Positions 51,538 to 60,837 of a DNA stretch of 64,000 bases are shown here, in pieces. The notes beneath the pieces are model-generated. The model was not told where the DNA came from, did not search any database, and was given only the letters and a program-made list of their open reading frames with translations. The stretch is from Deltaproteobacteria bacterium. Lineage in GTDB: Bacteria > Desulfobacterota > Binatia > UBA9968. Made by a program: the position numbers and the translations under genes. Within the stretch, counting starts at the first letter, position 1; every line of letters starts with the position of its first letter. The stretch covers positions 1 to 64,000 of the forward strand of contig JACQUW010000312.1 in assembly GCA_016210115.1 (NCBI GenBank). Reading direction: 5' to 3'.

Positions 51538-52451
51538 AGAACCCAGTCCCTATCAAAGCAGGCTACGCCACGATCGGACAGGGGGCAGGCCCGATGATTG
51601 TGACCGAGCGGGCCGGTCTGTTTCTAAAATACGGACTAGAGGTAGAGACGCGGTTGATGCACGGGGCGCGGGGAGTCGTGCGCGGACTGATGAACGGCGA
51701 GATCGAGTTCGGCAACCTGGCGGCGCCGGCGCTGCTGCGGACGGTTTTAGCGGAAGGCGCGGATCTGGTCTTTCTCACCGGTGGAATTAACCAGCAGTTC
51801 TTGATGGGTCGCCCGGGAATTAAAAACCGGAACCAGTTGTCGGGGGCGAGAATCGGTTTTGCCGGCGACGGTGGCTTAAATGACGTTCTGGTTCGCTTCC
51901 TCCTGCGTCAATTGGAAAAGGAGGGCATCCATGGTATTCAATTGGTCACCGGTTCCGAGTCAGGAACAGAGAGGCTTTCAGCCCTCGTTCAGGGAAAACG
52001 CGATGCCGAAATCATTACCCCTCCCGAAGCCATTGAGGCCAAAAGGCAAGGCTGTTCTTTTTTGATTGATTTTGCCGAGTACGGGTTGAATTTTGCTTTA
52101 GGCGGCATTGCGGCCCGCCGCGCGTATATTCGGGAGCATGAAGATGTCACGCGGCGTTTCATCCGAGCCTACGTGGAGGGGATGCATCGTTACCGGACCG
52201 ATCGGCTTTTCACAGTCGGGGTTCAACAAGAGTATAGCGGGCTTTCGGATCGCTCGGTGGCGGAAGAGACCTACGATCTCACGCAGCCAGGAATGCCGCG
52301 GATTCCCTATCCGGTGGTTTCAGCTTTGGGTACGGCGCTGCACGTCATGGCCGGAGAATTGAAGGAAGCGGCTACAGCAGATGCCCTGGGATTCGTGGAT
52401 GATCGGTTTGTCCGGGAGATCGACGACCAGGGGCTGGTTCCCTCGCTGTAA
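51534..52451 (+). CDS. NMT1/THI5-like binding protein lacking a signal peptide
   Basis: A 305-residue protein with the usual NMT1-type lobes: AGYATIGQGAGPMIVTERAG, LFLKYGLEVETRLMHGARGV, ISGARIGFAG-type segment (LSGARIGFAGDGGLNDVLV) and a C-terminal DDRFVREIDDQGLVPSL. It begins directly with MKNPVPIKAGYAT, so the mature domain starts at residue 8 with no export signal. It may be cytoplasmic, as a sensor or enzyme-like scaffold, or have an unrecognised signal. Overlaps its neighbour upstream by 4 bases. Confidence 0.85.
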   Translation: MKNPVPIKAGYATIGQGAGPMIVTERAGLFLKYGLEVETRLMHGARGVVRGLMNGEIEFGNLAAPALLRTVLAEGADLVFLTGGINQQFLMGRPGIKNRNQLSGARIGFAGDGGLNDVLVRFLLRQLEKEGIHGIQLVTGSESGTERLSALVQGKRDAEIITPPEAIEAKRQGCSFLIDFAEYGLNFALGGIAARRAYIREHEDVTRRFIRAYVEGMHRYRTDRLFTVGVQQEYSGLSDRSVAEETYDLTQPGMPRIPYPVVSALGTALHVMAGELKEAATADALGFVDDRFVREIDDQGLVPSL

Positions 52452-52485
52452 CGTTTAGCGGTAAGTCGGTGGGAGGAAGACGTCA

Positions 52486-53496
52486 ATGAGATTTCTTATT
52501 AAAGTGATGGCATCGCTAGCTCTGCTCCTTTGTGTTCCGGCGCCATCGCGTGGTCAGGACGCCAGACTGGCTAAGGCCAGAGAGGAACGGAAGGTCGTCG
52601 TCTACAACACGACTACCGTCCCGGACATGCAGAGGCTCAGCGATGAGTTCCGCAAGAAGTATCCGTTCTTAGAGGTCGAGTCCTTCCGCTCCGCCGGTGA
52701 GCGGCTCATACAGAAAATCATCACTGAAATCCGGGCGGGCCGTTATCTGGCTGACGCTTACATCATCAGCGGGCTCCAGATGTGGCTTTTGCGTGATGCG
52801 GGACACGTGGTTCCCTATCTTTCGCCTGAAAGAGAAGGAGTCATGAAGGCATTTAAGGATCAGCCCGGGTACTGGACCGGAGTCTATTTTAATCTGGAAG
52901 TGATCGGGTATAACACCAATCTTGTCTCACAGCGCGAGTTCCCCAAAAAATGGGAAGACCTTCTGGATCCCAGGTGGAAAGGCCGCATGATGCTCGAGGC
53001 TGAAGACATCCCCTGGTTTGCTTCATTGCTGCAGCTGCTGGGCGAAGAAAAAGCCATGGATTTCGCCCGGCGCCTGGCGAAGCAGCAGCTTCAGATCCGC
53101 AGAGGTCATACGCTTATTTCACAATTAGTGGCAGCGGGCGAAAGCGCTCTCTCCCCTACGGTCCGGGTCAATATCGCCGAGACGCTCAAAAAGAAGGGCG
53201 CTCCGGTAGACTGGCTCGCCATCGAGCCCATAGCGCCGAACCCGCCCGTTTCCATCGGGCTCCCGAAAAACAGTCCTCATCCCAATGCCGCCCGATTGTT
53301 CATCGATTTTATCCTGTCGCGCGAGGGGCAGTCGGTTGTTCGTAGTCTCAACCGGAATCCCACCCGTGGCGATGTGGAGCAGCCGGTTCCACGGGCTTCC
53401 AAGATAAAAATCTTCGAGATGAATTGGGACCGGGTGGTCAAAAATTACAGCCGGTACGTCAAAGACTTCAATGAGATCTTCGGAGTGAGTGAATAA
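52486..53496 (+). CDS. Extracellular solute-binding protein, family 1
   Basis: A 336-residue secreted protein with signal peptide 1-23 (APSRGQ). It contains LAKAREERKVVVYNTTT, WEDLLDPRWKGRMMLEA, QIRRGHTLISQLVAAGESAL and SPHPNAARLFIDFILSREGQ. Third binding protein in a row. It precedes an amidohydrolase by 36 bases. Ligand unknown. Confidence 0.9.
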   Translation: MRFLIKVMASLALLLCVPAPSRGQDARLAKAREERKVVVYNTTTVPDMQRLSDEFRKKYPFLEVESFRSAGERLIQKIITEIRAGRYLADAYIISGLQMWLLRDAGHVVPYLSPEREGVMKAFKDQPGYWTGVYFNLEVIGYNTNLVSQREFPKKWEDLLDPRWKGRMMLEAEDIPWFASLLQLLGEEKAMDFARRLAKQQLQIRRGHTLISQLVAAGESALSPTVRVNIAETLKKKGAPVDWLAIEPIAPNPPVSIGLPKNSPHPNAARLFIDFILSREGQSVVRSLNRNPTRGDVEQPVPRASKIKIFEMNWDRVVKNYSRYVKDFNEIFGVSE

Positions 53497-53532
53497 GAAA
53501 AACAAAGAAATCATTTTGGATTGGAGAAATCT

Positions 53533-54555
53533 ATGCCCAGGGAAATAGAAGTCATCGATGCCGACGGTCACATTACTGAGGAGGATAGCCAACTCAAAGA
53601 ATTTATGGAGCCGCCCTACCGGGACCGGCGCGCGGTTCTGTATCCTAAAGATAATTGGGATAGATCGCTGGGGGGGACGTTGGGGACCAGGGCCCGGGAT
53701 GCGAAGAGCTGGCTTGATGCCATGGACCAGGGTGGGATCTCTACCGCGGTTCTTTTCCCTACCGATGGCTTGGGAATCGGGTGGATTCGTGAGCCCGACT
53801 ACGCGGTCGCCTTGTGTAAGGCGTGGAACGACTTCGTTTCGGAAAAATTCCAGAAAGTAAGTCCCCGGCTTAGAGGCATCGCGCTGGTCCCGCTTCAGGA
53901 CGTCGCCGAGGGCGTGAAGGAGATGCGCCGCGCGATAAAAGAGCTCAAGCTCGCCGGAGTCATGCTTCCGGGCGTCGGCTTAAGAAAACCGCTGGGCCAT
54001 TCCGACTACTGGCCTATTTACGAAGAGGCGGAAAGATTGGACTGCATGGTGGGTGTCCACGCCACCGTCCGCGGTCCACATTATTATGCTGCCGAGATAT
54101 TCGACGATTTTATCGACGTCCACACGCTATCCCACGCATTCGCGCAGATGACGCAGATGACGAGCATCGTCCTGCGCGGCGTGCTCGAGAAATTCACCAG
54201 TCTCAGAATTGCGTTCATGGAGGCGGGCTGTTCGTGGGTTCCTTACTGGATGGGAAGGATGAACGAAGAGTGGGAGAAGCGGGGAAAGGCGGAAGCTCCC
54301 CGCTGCAAGAAAAAACCGAGTGAGTACATTACGAGCGGGCGGGTTTACCTTCATGCGGAAGACTATGAGCCGCTGATAGGTTCGACCGCTGAGGTGTTGA
54401 GTCATAAAGTTCTTTATTACGCCTCCGATTGGCCTCATTGGGACAACGAGTTTCCCGAGAACATTGACCACCTTTCAAATCGAAAGGATCTTTCTCCCGA
54501 GGCGAAGAAGTGGCTGATGGCGGAAACGTCAAAGAAGCTCTACAAACTTGGCTAG
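53533..54555 (+). CDS. Amidohydrolase-2 family metal-dependent hydrolase
   Basis: A 340-residue TIM-barrel hydrolase of the ACMSD / amidohydrolase-2 group. The N-terminal metal motif is present as VIDADGHI (D-x-D-G-H), with VGVHATVRGPH, FMEAGCSWVPYWMGR and YASDWPHWD (terminal Asp) forming the rest of the site. Relatives are decarboxylases or hydrolases of aromatic and heterocyclic acids. ATG 53533 is favoured over an upstream TTG. It ends the second catabolic cluster. Confidence 0.9.
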   Translation: MPREIEVIDADGHITEEDSQLKEFMEPPYRDRRAVLYPKDNWDRSLGGTLGTRARDAKSWLDAMDQGGISTAVLFPTDGLGIGWIREPDYAVALCKAWNDFVSEKFQKVSPRLRGIALVPLQDVAEGVKEMRRAIKELKLAGVMLPGVGLRKPLGHSDYWPIYEEAERLDCMVGVHATVRGPHYYAAEIFDDFIDVHTLSHAFAQMTQMTSIVLRGVLEKFTSLRIAFMEAGCSWVPYWMGRMNEEWEKRGKAEAPRCKKKPSEYITSGRVYLHAEDYEPLIGSTAEVLSHKVLYYASDWPHWDNEFPENIDHLSNRKDLSPEAKKWLMAETSKKLYKLG

Positions 54556-54562
54556 GAGGATT

Positions 54563-54712
54563 TTGCACCCGCGAGTTGCGAGGAAGGATGTATTTGCGGT
54601 CTCTGATCATCCCAAAGCTAGCGAAGCCGATCCCAAAGAGTTTTTCGATAACCGCCTGCTGAAAGAACTGGAAGACTCCGGGTTCGTTCAGGACGTCTAC
54701 GGTAAACGCTAG
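54563..54712 (+). pseudogene. C-terminal fragment of an NMT1-type solute-binding protein
   Basis: The frame reads DHPKASEADPKEFFDNRLLK, then ELEDSGFVQDVYGKR and TAG, matching the C-terminal tail of the intact binding proteins (KARGADPKSFVEDNILKALD). A TTG with an AGGAGG upstream starts the frame, but only about 50 residues exist, so it is a remnant. A third independent decayed copy of the family in the window. Confidence 0.65.
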
Positions 54713-54838
54713 GTTCGGGAAAGTTGGTCATTCCCACGATCTTGGCCGGCCGAAAACTATACGGTTCTAATCCGCTTAAATCGGGCCACCCCTTGGTTCG
54801 AGATTCCTCCGGCGCGTTCCCACAAAAACAGCGCTCTC

Positions 54839-55840
54839 ATGGAAGCCTCCGGTCGTAGACTTCTCATCGCCATAGTTTTTCTGTGCCTGGCGTTAATCAT
54901 CGGGGTAGTGGGGTACCAATTGGTCGAGGGATGGAGCTTATTCGATTCCCTCTATATGACGGTCATTACCCTGGCAACCGTGGGGTATGGGGAAACGCAT
55001 CCGCTGAGTCCTACCGGAAGAGTTTTCACGATGTTTCTCATCATCATCGGAGTGGGGGTGCTGACGTACGGATTGACCGCTGTCACAACCTTTGTCGTCG
55101 AAGGAGCGCTCGCAGACATTATCGGGAGAAGGAGAATGGAAGCGGGGATCACAAAGCTAAAAGACCATGTTATCGTTTGTGGAATCGGAGAGACGGGCCG
55201 GCACATTGCGGAGGAATTTCTAAAAATCCGCGTCCCTTTCATTGTCATTGATAAAGACGCTGAGACCATCAAACATATGCGAAAGATCGGGCCATTTCTC
55301 TTCATCGAAGGCGATGCGTCCGATGATGAGGTTCTGTTGCAGGCCCGAATCCAACACGCTCGCGGCCTGGTGACGACCATACCGCATGACAGGGATAACG
55401 TCTTCGTGATTTTGACGGCGCGGGGCCTGAACCCGGGCCTTCGGATTGTCACCCGGCTAATTGAGGAGGAGGCCAGGGCCAAGCTCCAGAAGGCGGGGGC
55501 CGACGCGATCGTCTCAACGAACTTCATCGGAGGTCTCCGAATGGCTTCGGAGATGGTTCGCCCTACAGTGGTTTCGTTCCTGGACAAGATGCTGCGAGCG
55601 GCTACTGCCGACGTGAGAGTGTCAGAAGCCAAGATTCCGTCCGGTTCACGGCTGATCGGCAAGACACTCGGAGAAGCGGGGATCTATGAAAAGACGGCGC
55701 TGACCGTGATTTCCATAGCGCGGGATGATTCTTTCGAATTAAATCCCAGCCCCGATAGCCGCCTTAAGGAAGGGGATGGTCTCATCGTTTGCTGCTCGGC
55801 CGAGCAACTCAAAAAACTCGTCGATTGTATCGCGGTATAA
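54839..55840 (+). CDS. Ion channel (2TM) with TrkA-N/TrkA-C regulatory domains
   Basis: A 333-residue potassium channel of the MthK/Kch type: TM1 at about 7-27, pore helix and selectivity filter ATVGYGE at about 46-52, TM2 at about 65-85, then a TrkA-N domain (IVCGIGETGRHIAEEFLKI, with the GxGxxG site) and a TrkA-C domain (residues about 255-333). The cytoplasmic domains probably gate the pore by nucleotide, calcium or pH. Standard family length. Confidence 0.92.
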   Translation: MEASGRRLLIAIVFLCLALIIGVVGYQLVEGWSLFDSLYMTVITLATVGYGETHPLSPTGRVFTMFLIIIGVGVLTYGLTAVTTFVVEGALADIIGRRRMEAGITKLKDHVIVCGIGETGRHIAEEFLKIRVPFIVIDKDAETIKHMRKIGPFLFIEGDASDDEVLLQARIQHARGLVTTIPHDRDNVFVILTARGLNPGLRIVTRLIEEEARAKLQKAGADAIVSTNFIGGLRMASEMVRPTVVSFLDKMLRAATADVRVSEAKIPSGSRLIGKTLGEAGIYEKTALTVISIARDDSFELNPSPDSRLKEGDGLIVCCSAEQLKKLVDCIAV

Positions 55841-55851
55841 TGGTGAAGTGA

Positions 55852-56601
55852 TTAATATCGTTCACAGGCCCGGATAAAAGCCGTGAATATCTTCTTCTGT
55901 GCGATGCTTCTGCGAGTCAAGAACTCCGGATGCCACTGGAGGCCGAGAACGAAGGAGTGATCGCGGCTCTCGATGCCTTCGACGACGCCGTCTCCCGCAA
56001 CGGCGTTGACGATCAAGCTTCGCCCCAAATTCTTGATGGACTGATGGTGAGTCGTGTTGACGTCGATCGAATCGCGCCTCACGATTCGCTTGAGTTTCGT
56101 TCCGGCCTTGATATGGACCTTATGCCCACCCGTTTCTTTCAAAGCGCTTTTCTCATGATTCGTGGCGCCGGGAATCTGCCTGGCGATATGCTGGTAAAGC
56201 GAGCCGCCAAGGACAACGTTGATCGCTTGCGTGCCGCCACAAATACCCAGCAACGGTAAATCCTTTTTCAGTGCGTAGGAGATCACCTCCAGTTCGAAGG
56301 AGGTGCGATCTTCCTTGATATTGCCAAGCTCCTCACCAGGAGTTTCCCGGTAATGCCGGGGGTGGATATCGAAATTCCCTCCCGTTACCACGACGCCGCT
56401 CAGGCGGTCGAGCGATTCACGAATACGAGTGCGGGAGGAGGAGATAGGGAGGATGACAGGGATGCCGCCAGCCTGCAGGATAGCGCTCGCATAACGTGCC
56501 CGCAGGAAAAAGACCGCTTCTCCCTTTTCAGTGGAGTCATTGGCGGCCGCGTCTTGAACGTCGGGCGTGATCCCGATCAGGGGTTTTGACCGCTTTATCA
56601 T
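55852..56601 (-). CDS. Gamma-glutamyl-gamma-aminobutyrate hydrolase-type glutamine amidotransferase (C26)
   Basis: A 249-residue class I glutamine amidotransferase-like hydrolase. The catalytic Cys is in PLLGICGGTQAINVVLGGSL and the His/Glu pair in LGLQWHPEF, as in PuuD. It likely hydrolyses gamma-glutamyl amides such as gamma-glutamyl-GABA, but close family members have other substrates. ATG 56601 gives the normal start; a longer frame runs back into a repeat and is not conserved. Confidence 0.88.
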   Translation of the reverse strand: MIKRSKPLIGITPDVQDAAANDSTEKGEAVFFLRARYASAILQAGGIPVILPISSSRTRIRESLDRLSGVVVTGGNFDIHPRHYRETPGEELGNIKEDRTSFELEVISYALKKDLPLLGICGGTQAINVVLGGSLYQHIARQIPGATNHEKSALKETGGHKVHIKAGTKLKRIVRRDSIDVNTTHHQSIKNLGRSLIVNAVAGDGVVEGIESRDHSFVLGLQWHPEFLTRRSIAQKKIFTAFIRACERY

Positions 56602-56613
56602 AACGTTCGCGCC

Positions 56614-56670
56614 ACTAAGGCACCAAGACACAAAGCTTTTTCTCTTAGTGACTTCGTGACTTTGTGGTGA
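56614..56670. repeat. Short inverted repeat (ACTAAG...CTTAGT type)
   Basis: ACTAAGGCACCAAGACACAAAG faces CTTAGTGAC plus CTTTGTGGTG: ACTAAG pairs with CTTAGT, and CACCA/ACAAAG with CTTTGT/GGTG. This is a widespread non-coding hairpin repeat of environmental bacteria. It separates two minus-strand genes. Confidence 0.6.
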
Positions 56671-56681
56671 AATGAAATCCG

Positions 56682-58745
56682 TCAAGAGCCTTCTTTGGCT
56701 TCGAATCTCGCTTGGTTGTTGTAAATCTTTCTGTAGGAGAGCTGGTTGCGTAAAACGAGCTTAACGTAGAGGCGGGTCTCCGCGTAAGGAATCCTTTCAA
56801 TAAATTCCTCATCGTCCTCCGCTGGGATTTGTCTTTGCCAGCGGGCCACGGCATTTTCACCGGCATTATAAGCAGCGATTGCCCTGGGTAGATTGTTCTC
56901 ATAGCGGTCAAGAAGCCCCTTGAGGTGATGGATGCCGATTTTCAGGTTGACATCGGGGTCGAAGAGAGTTTCCGGGTTGGGAACAGGAAGTCCCATTTGT
57001 TTTGCTTCACGCGCGGCGGTCGTTGGAAGCAACTGCATCAAGCCGTAGGCAGATGCCGGAGAGAGCGCGTAGGGGTCAAAAAGGCTTTCCTGGCGGATCA
57101 GCGCCACGACCAGAAACGGGTCCAGGCCAAGTTCGACGGCCAGCTTGTCCACCTTTTCCCAATACGCCAGAGGATAACGGAAACGCTGCAGCTCGTCAGA
57201 GGAGCCACGGATTCGGTTTGCCAGAGAAACGCTCCGGCGATAGGCGCCGTTGCGGGCGTACTCGCGCATGAGAAGTGAATATAGGCCCGGATCACCGCCG
57301 TCATTTTTGATCTCGTCAAGCTCAGCGACGGCGAGTATACTGAGAGAGATTTCGGTGAGTTCCCGGGCTCGGATCAGATGAAAAGCGGCCTCCGGGATAA
57401 GAACGGGTTGAGAATTCGACACCTCGCTGATTGGCCCGTCGAGCCCTTTTGGGTCGAAAGCCACGCCCATTTTTTGCAGTGAGCGCGCAGCCGCTCCTTT
57501 GTAGTAGCTGTCTTCCGGCGCGTTGAAAATCGCGACAAAGATACCTTTGGCTTCCTCCGCCAGCCCCATCTTTAACGCCGTTCGGGCCTGCCAGTAGTAA
57601 GCTGCTGTCTGATAGCGATCCCCTTCGTTTCCGGTGGAAAGCCGCTTGAACGCCTGGTAAGCCTTCTCGTGTTGCCCCTGCAGGTAATGGATCCATGCCA
57701 ATCTCCAGGCCGCTTCCTGTCGAAGCTGGCTGGCCGGAAATCTTTTGGAAAAATCCCGGTAAATGCGAATAGCTTCCTCCGTATTGCCGAGAGATTCGTG
57801 GATTCGGGCTGAGGCGAAGTCAGCGAAATCGATAAAGGAGCTCGCAGGATACTTTTTTTTCAATTGGTTGAAATGATCCATGGCTTTGAGATTGTCATCG
57901 AGGTTCCAGTAGGTTCTCGCGAGCCGATAAAGCGCGTTTGGAGCCTCAGGGCTCTGAGGGAAATGGCGAACGATTTCGCTTAAAACCAGTATTCCCTTCT
58001 CCCTGTTGCGCGCGGCTCGATAGACGTTCGCCAGGGCCATCAGTAATGCCGGGCGTGAGTTCCCGGCGGGTACCATCTCCAGGACCTTGCGGTAAACTTT
58101 TTCAGCTTCCGCGAATTGCCGCTCCTGAAGAAGAAGCTCGCCTTCAGCGGAAAGCGACTCGCTGGTGTTCAGAACAAAACGTTCGGGATTTTCCTCTCTT
58201 AATCGGCTTACGTCTTGTCTCGCTTTGCTGGCCCACGAAGAAAGGGGAGATGACCGGCGTAATTCCTGATAAAAACTATGGGCTTCCTCGAGCTTACCGA
58301 GGGCTTCATGAATTTGGGCCAGGAGATAAAGGCTTTCATCGGAGATCTCACGTCTGGGTCTTTGGGCCCGCAGAGACTGCAGGATCTCCATGGCGCGGGC
58401 ATGGTCCTTCTCGTCAATGGCTAACTTCGCCATCTGGAGCTCCGCCTGGCTGCGCCAAACACTTTGAGGAAAAAGCCGCCGCAGAAGGGCAAAAAACCCT
58501 CGCGCCGTTTCAGGCGAGCCCCGCTTCGAAGCGATCAGGCCGAGATAGTAAAGACTGTAATCGGATAAAACATAGTCTTGATCCAGTGTTCTGAAGAAGA
58601 GTTCCTCGGCTTCTGAGAGGTTCCCAGTGGAATAAAGAGTGTAAGCTTGGCTAAAAAGAGCGCGAGGGTTAGCCTCCGGCATGCCGGGCAGGCCCGACGT
58701 TAATGGAAGAAAGAGCAGCAACAGGAGGCTTAAAACCTTGCTCAT
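56682..58745 (-). CDS. Periplasmic lytic transglycosylase with tetratricopeptide repeats (Slt70-like)
   Basis: A 687-residue envelope protein. Signal peptide 1-20. Residues about 25-440 are a series of tetratricopeptide-type repeats (e.g. NLSEAEELFFRTLDQDYVLS, YEQ-type helices YRLARTYWNLDDNLKAMDHF). Residues about 530-675 are an SLT/lysozyme domain: LGLDPFLVVALIRQESLFDP with the catalytic Glu, PASAYGLMQLLPTTA, and NLPRAIAAYNAGENAV. It cuts the glycan strands of peptidoglycan. Length and order match Slt-type proteins. Divergent neighbours indicate monocistronic transcription. Confidence 0.93.
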   Translation of the reverse strand: MSKVLSLLLLLFLPLTSGLPGMPEANPRALFSQAYTLYSTGNLSEAEELFFRTLDQDYVLSDYSLYYLGLIASKRGSPETARGFFALLRRLFPQSVWRSQAELQMAKLAIDEKDHARAMEILQSLRAQRPRREISDESLYLLAQIHEALGKLEEAHSFYQELRRSSPLSSWASKARQDVSRLREENPERFVLNTSESLSAEGELLLQERQFAEAEKVYRKVLEMVPAGNSRPALLMALANVYRAARNREKGILVLSEIVRHFPQSPEAPNALYRLARTYWNLDDNLKAMDHFNQLKKKYPASSFIDFADFASARIHESLGNTEEAIRIYRDFSKRFPASQLRQEAAWRLAWIHYLQGQHEKAYQAFKRLSTGNEGDRYQTAAYYWQARTALKMGLAEEAKGIFVAIFNAPEDSYYKGAAARSLQKMGVAFDPKGLDGPISEVSNSQPVLIPEAAFHLIRARELTEISLSILAVAELDEIKNDGGDPGLYSLLMREYARNGAYRRSVSLANRIRGSSDELQRFRYPLAYWEKVDKLAVELGLDPFLVVALIRQESLFDPYALSPASAYGLMQLLPTTAAREAKQMGLPVPNPETLFDPDVNLKIGIHHLKGLLDRYENNLPRAIAAYNAGENAVARWQRQIPAEDDEEFIERIPYAETRLYVKLVLRNQLSYRKIYNNQARFEAKEGS

Positions 58746-58803
58746 GAGCTGTTAAGAATTTTAATGGAGGGAACAAACGGATGCAACGGAGAGTTTTGGA
58801 CGC

Positions 58804-60645
58804 CTATGAGGAGGTGCGGCTGCGTAGGGTAGCCTGCAGGGTAATCAGCTTCCCCTGGCGCAAGGCGGAGATCTCCACCTTTTCTCCCGGATGGCGGCTG
58901 CGCAGGGCGGTGGTCAGATCCTCAAGGGTTTTCACTTTGCGCTCCGCGAATTGCACAATAACGTCCCCTTCCTGAAGTCCGGCGGCTTCCGCAGGGCTTC
59001 CCTGGCGAACGCCGGCCAGGCGGATTCCCTGGGCTTGCTCGGCGAAGTCGGGAATGATGCCCAGGTAGGCCCCGTAATTTTCTCCTTCCCTCTCATAGGT
59101 TGCCGGTGCAGATGAGCTGCGAACAAAGTTCAGGTCCGGCGCGGCGCTGAGCTTATTAACTAAAGACAGGACCAAATCGCCTATTTTTTCCATCCCTTCT
59201 ATATTGAGCTTCTCCCAATCATCTGTCGGCCGATGATAATCTTCATGGGTCCCGGTCGAAAAGTGGAGTACCGGGATGTTCTTGCTGTAAAACGAGGCGT
59301 GGTCGCTTCGGCCGGTGCCGCCGGCTTTTCTCACTTCGATTCCGGACTTCTGGCTGATTTCATTCAGGAGGTCGGCGAACTCCTTGGCCGTGTCGACTCC
59401 AAAGGCGGTTATTCGGTTCTCTTTCATTCTCCCGATCATATCCAGGTTAATCATGGCCTTTATCGATTCGAGCGGGGAAGGAGGATGCGTGACATAGTAC
59501 CGGGAACCATACAGGCCCAGTTCTTCTCCTGTAAAGAATACGAACACCAGGGATCTGGCAGGTCTCTCTCTGGACAGACTTAATCTTCGCGCCAGATTGA
59601 GAAGCACCGCGGTCCCTGACGCGTTGTCATCTGCGCCGTTGTGGATTTGTCCTTCGGTCTTCGTATCGCGCGTGCCGAAGTGGCCATATCCCAAGTGATC
59701 GTAATGCGCGCCGATAACGATGTGCTCATCCTTGAGGCGAGGATCAGAACCGGGAAGCACGGCGATCACGTTGTCGGTCTTCCGGGTAATCCGTTCCAGA
59801 TCAACTTTGAGCGAGGCCCTAAGGCCAGGTAAAGCCATAGAAAAAGGCTTCTCCTCACGATCGATCTTTTCCTTTAGGTCCCGAATCGAGACGTCTCTCT
59901 GTGTCAACAACCTCTCGATGATCTCGCGCTTGACCTGAGCCGCAATAAGGCTGCTATCGGTGCGCCATAGACTCCGTGCCAGGGAAATCAATTCTGCCTC
60001 GCCGTCCCGGGGGTCGAGATCCACCAGAATCATCGCACTGGCGCCGTGCTCTCTTGCATTCGTCGCCTTGTAACGCAACGTGGCGAAATTAGATGATCCA
60101 GGCCGTTTTCGAAACGGGCTCTTGTCGGTTTTTGGAGGGGGTTCATAGCGTAAAATGAGGACAGTTTTGCCCTTTACGTCGATTCCGGCGTAATCATCAT
60201 ACCCGTAATCTTTGGCCGTGATTCCGTATCCGGCAAATACGATCTCCTCCTCCGCTTCTCCCGAGCGCGACAGCCCGAGCGGAATCCATTCCTGGTTGAG
60301 GGCGAGGGGCGAGCTATCGTTAAAGCGGAGTACACCCGGTTCCTTGATTTTAACGCCCACGTCGACACTAAGGCTCTGAAAATAGCTGCCGTTGTCTCCG
60401 GCGGGGAGAACGCCGTAACTCTTAAGCTCATGGGCGATATAGTCTCTGGCTTTCTCGATGCCGGAAGTATCGACGCCGCGACCAAGAAGCTCATCTGAGG
60501 CCAGAAACCTCACGTGCCGTAGTAACTCGTTTGATTTTGGCTGGAATCGAGACGGGATCTCGTCTGTCCAGCCTATGGTCGCGAGCCAGAGGACTAGACT
60601 AAAGCGGGCAAAGGCTTTCCAAAAAAACGGGTGGGTATGCTTCAT
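58804..60645 (-). CDS. M28 family zinc aminopeptidase with PDZ domain
   Basis: A 613-residue exported peptidase starting at ATG 60645 (a longer frame adds a non-conserved leader). Signal peptide about 1-24. A protease-associated region at about 80-280 is inserted before the M28 core, whose zinc ligands are in VIGAHYDHLGYG, HNGADDNASGTAVLL, FTGEELGLYGSRYY, NLDMIGR and GRSDHASFYS. A PDZ domain (about 505-595, LAGVRQGSPAEAAGLQEGDV) closes the protein. It degrades peptides outside the cytoplasm. Confidence 0.92.
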   Translation of the reverse strand: MKHTHPFFWKAFARFSLVLWLATIGWTDEIPSRFQPKSNELLRHVRFLASDELLGRGVDTSGIEKARDYIAHELKSYGVLPAGDNGSYFQSLSVDVGVKIKEPGVLRFNDSSPLALNQEWIPLGLSRSGEAEEEIVFAGYGITAKDYGYDDYAGIDVKGKTVLILRYEPPPKTDKSPFRKRPGSSNFATLRYKATNAREHGASAMILVDLDPRDGEAELISLARSLWRTDSSLIAAQVKREIIERLLTQRDVSIRDLKEKIDREEKPFSMALPGLRASLKVDLERITRKTDNVIAVLPGSDPRLKDEHIVIGAHYDHLGYGHFGTRDTKTEGQIHNGADDNASGTAVLLNLARRLSLSRERPARSLVFVFFTGEELGLYGSRYYVTHPPSPLESIKAMINLDMIGRMKENRITAFGVDTAKEFADLLNEISQKSGIEVRKAGGTGRSDHASFYSKNIPVLHFSTGTHEDYHRPTDDWEKLNIEGMEKIGDLVLSLVNKLSAAPDLNFVRSSSAPATYEREGENYGAYLGIIPDFAEQAQGIRLAGVRQGSPAEAAGLQEGDVIVQFAERKVKTLEDLTTALRSRHPGEKVEISALRQGKLITLQATLRSRTSS

Positions 60646-60837
60646 GAGTTGCTTTCCGAAGCTTGTGCTGTATGATGCAAAAAATATTATCAGATCAGCG
60701 CATCGTTGCAAATGAGCCGGGGACGTTAAGAATGAAGGCTTCGGCCTGATGGGGGATGGGATGAAAGGGCCCGCGCTGCGTTTTGTCAAAGCGCCGGTGA
60801 AATGATATAAAACGTACAAACATCTTCAGGAGGAATC

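Noticed and set aside
54780..54820. tRNA-like T-arm GGTTCGAGATTCC
   Set aside because: No matching acceptor stem, D-arm or anticodon arm upstream; it is not a tRNA.
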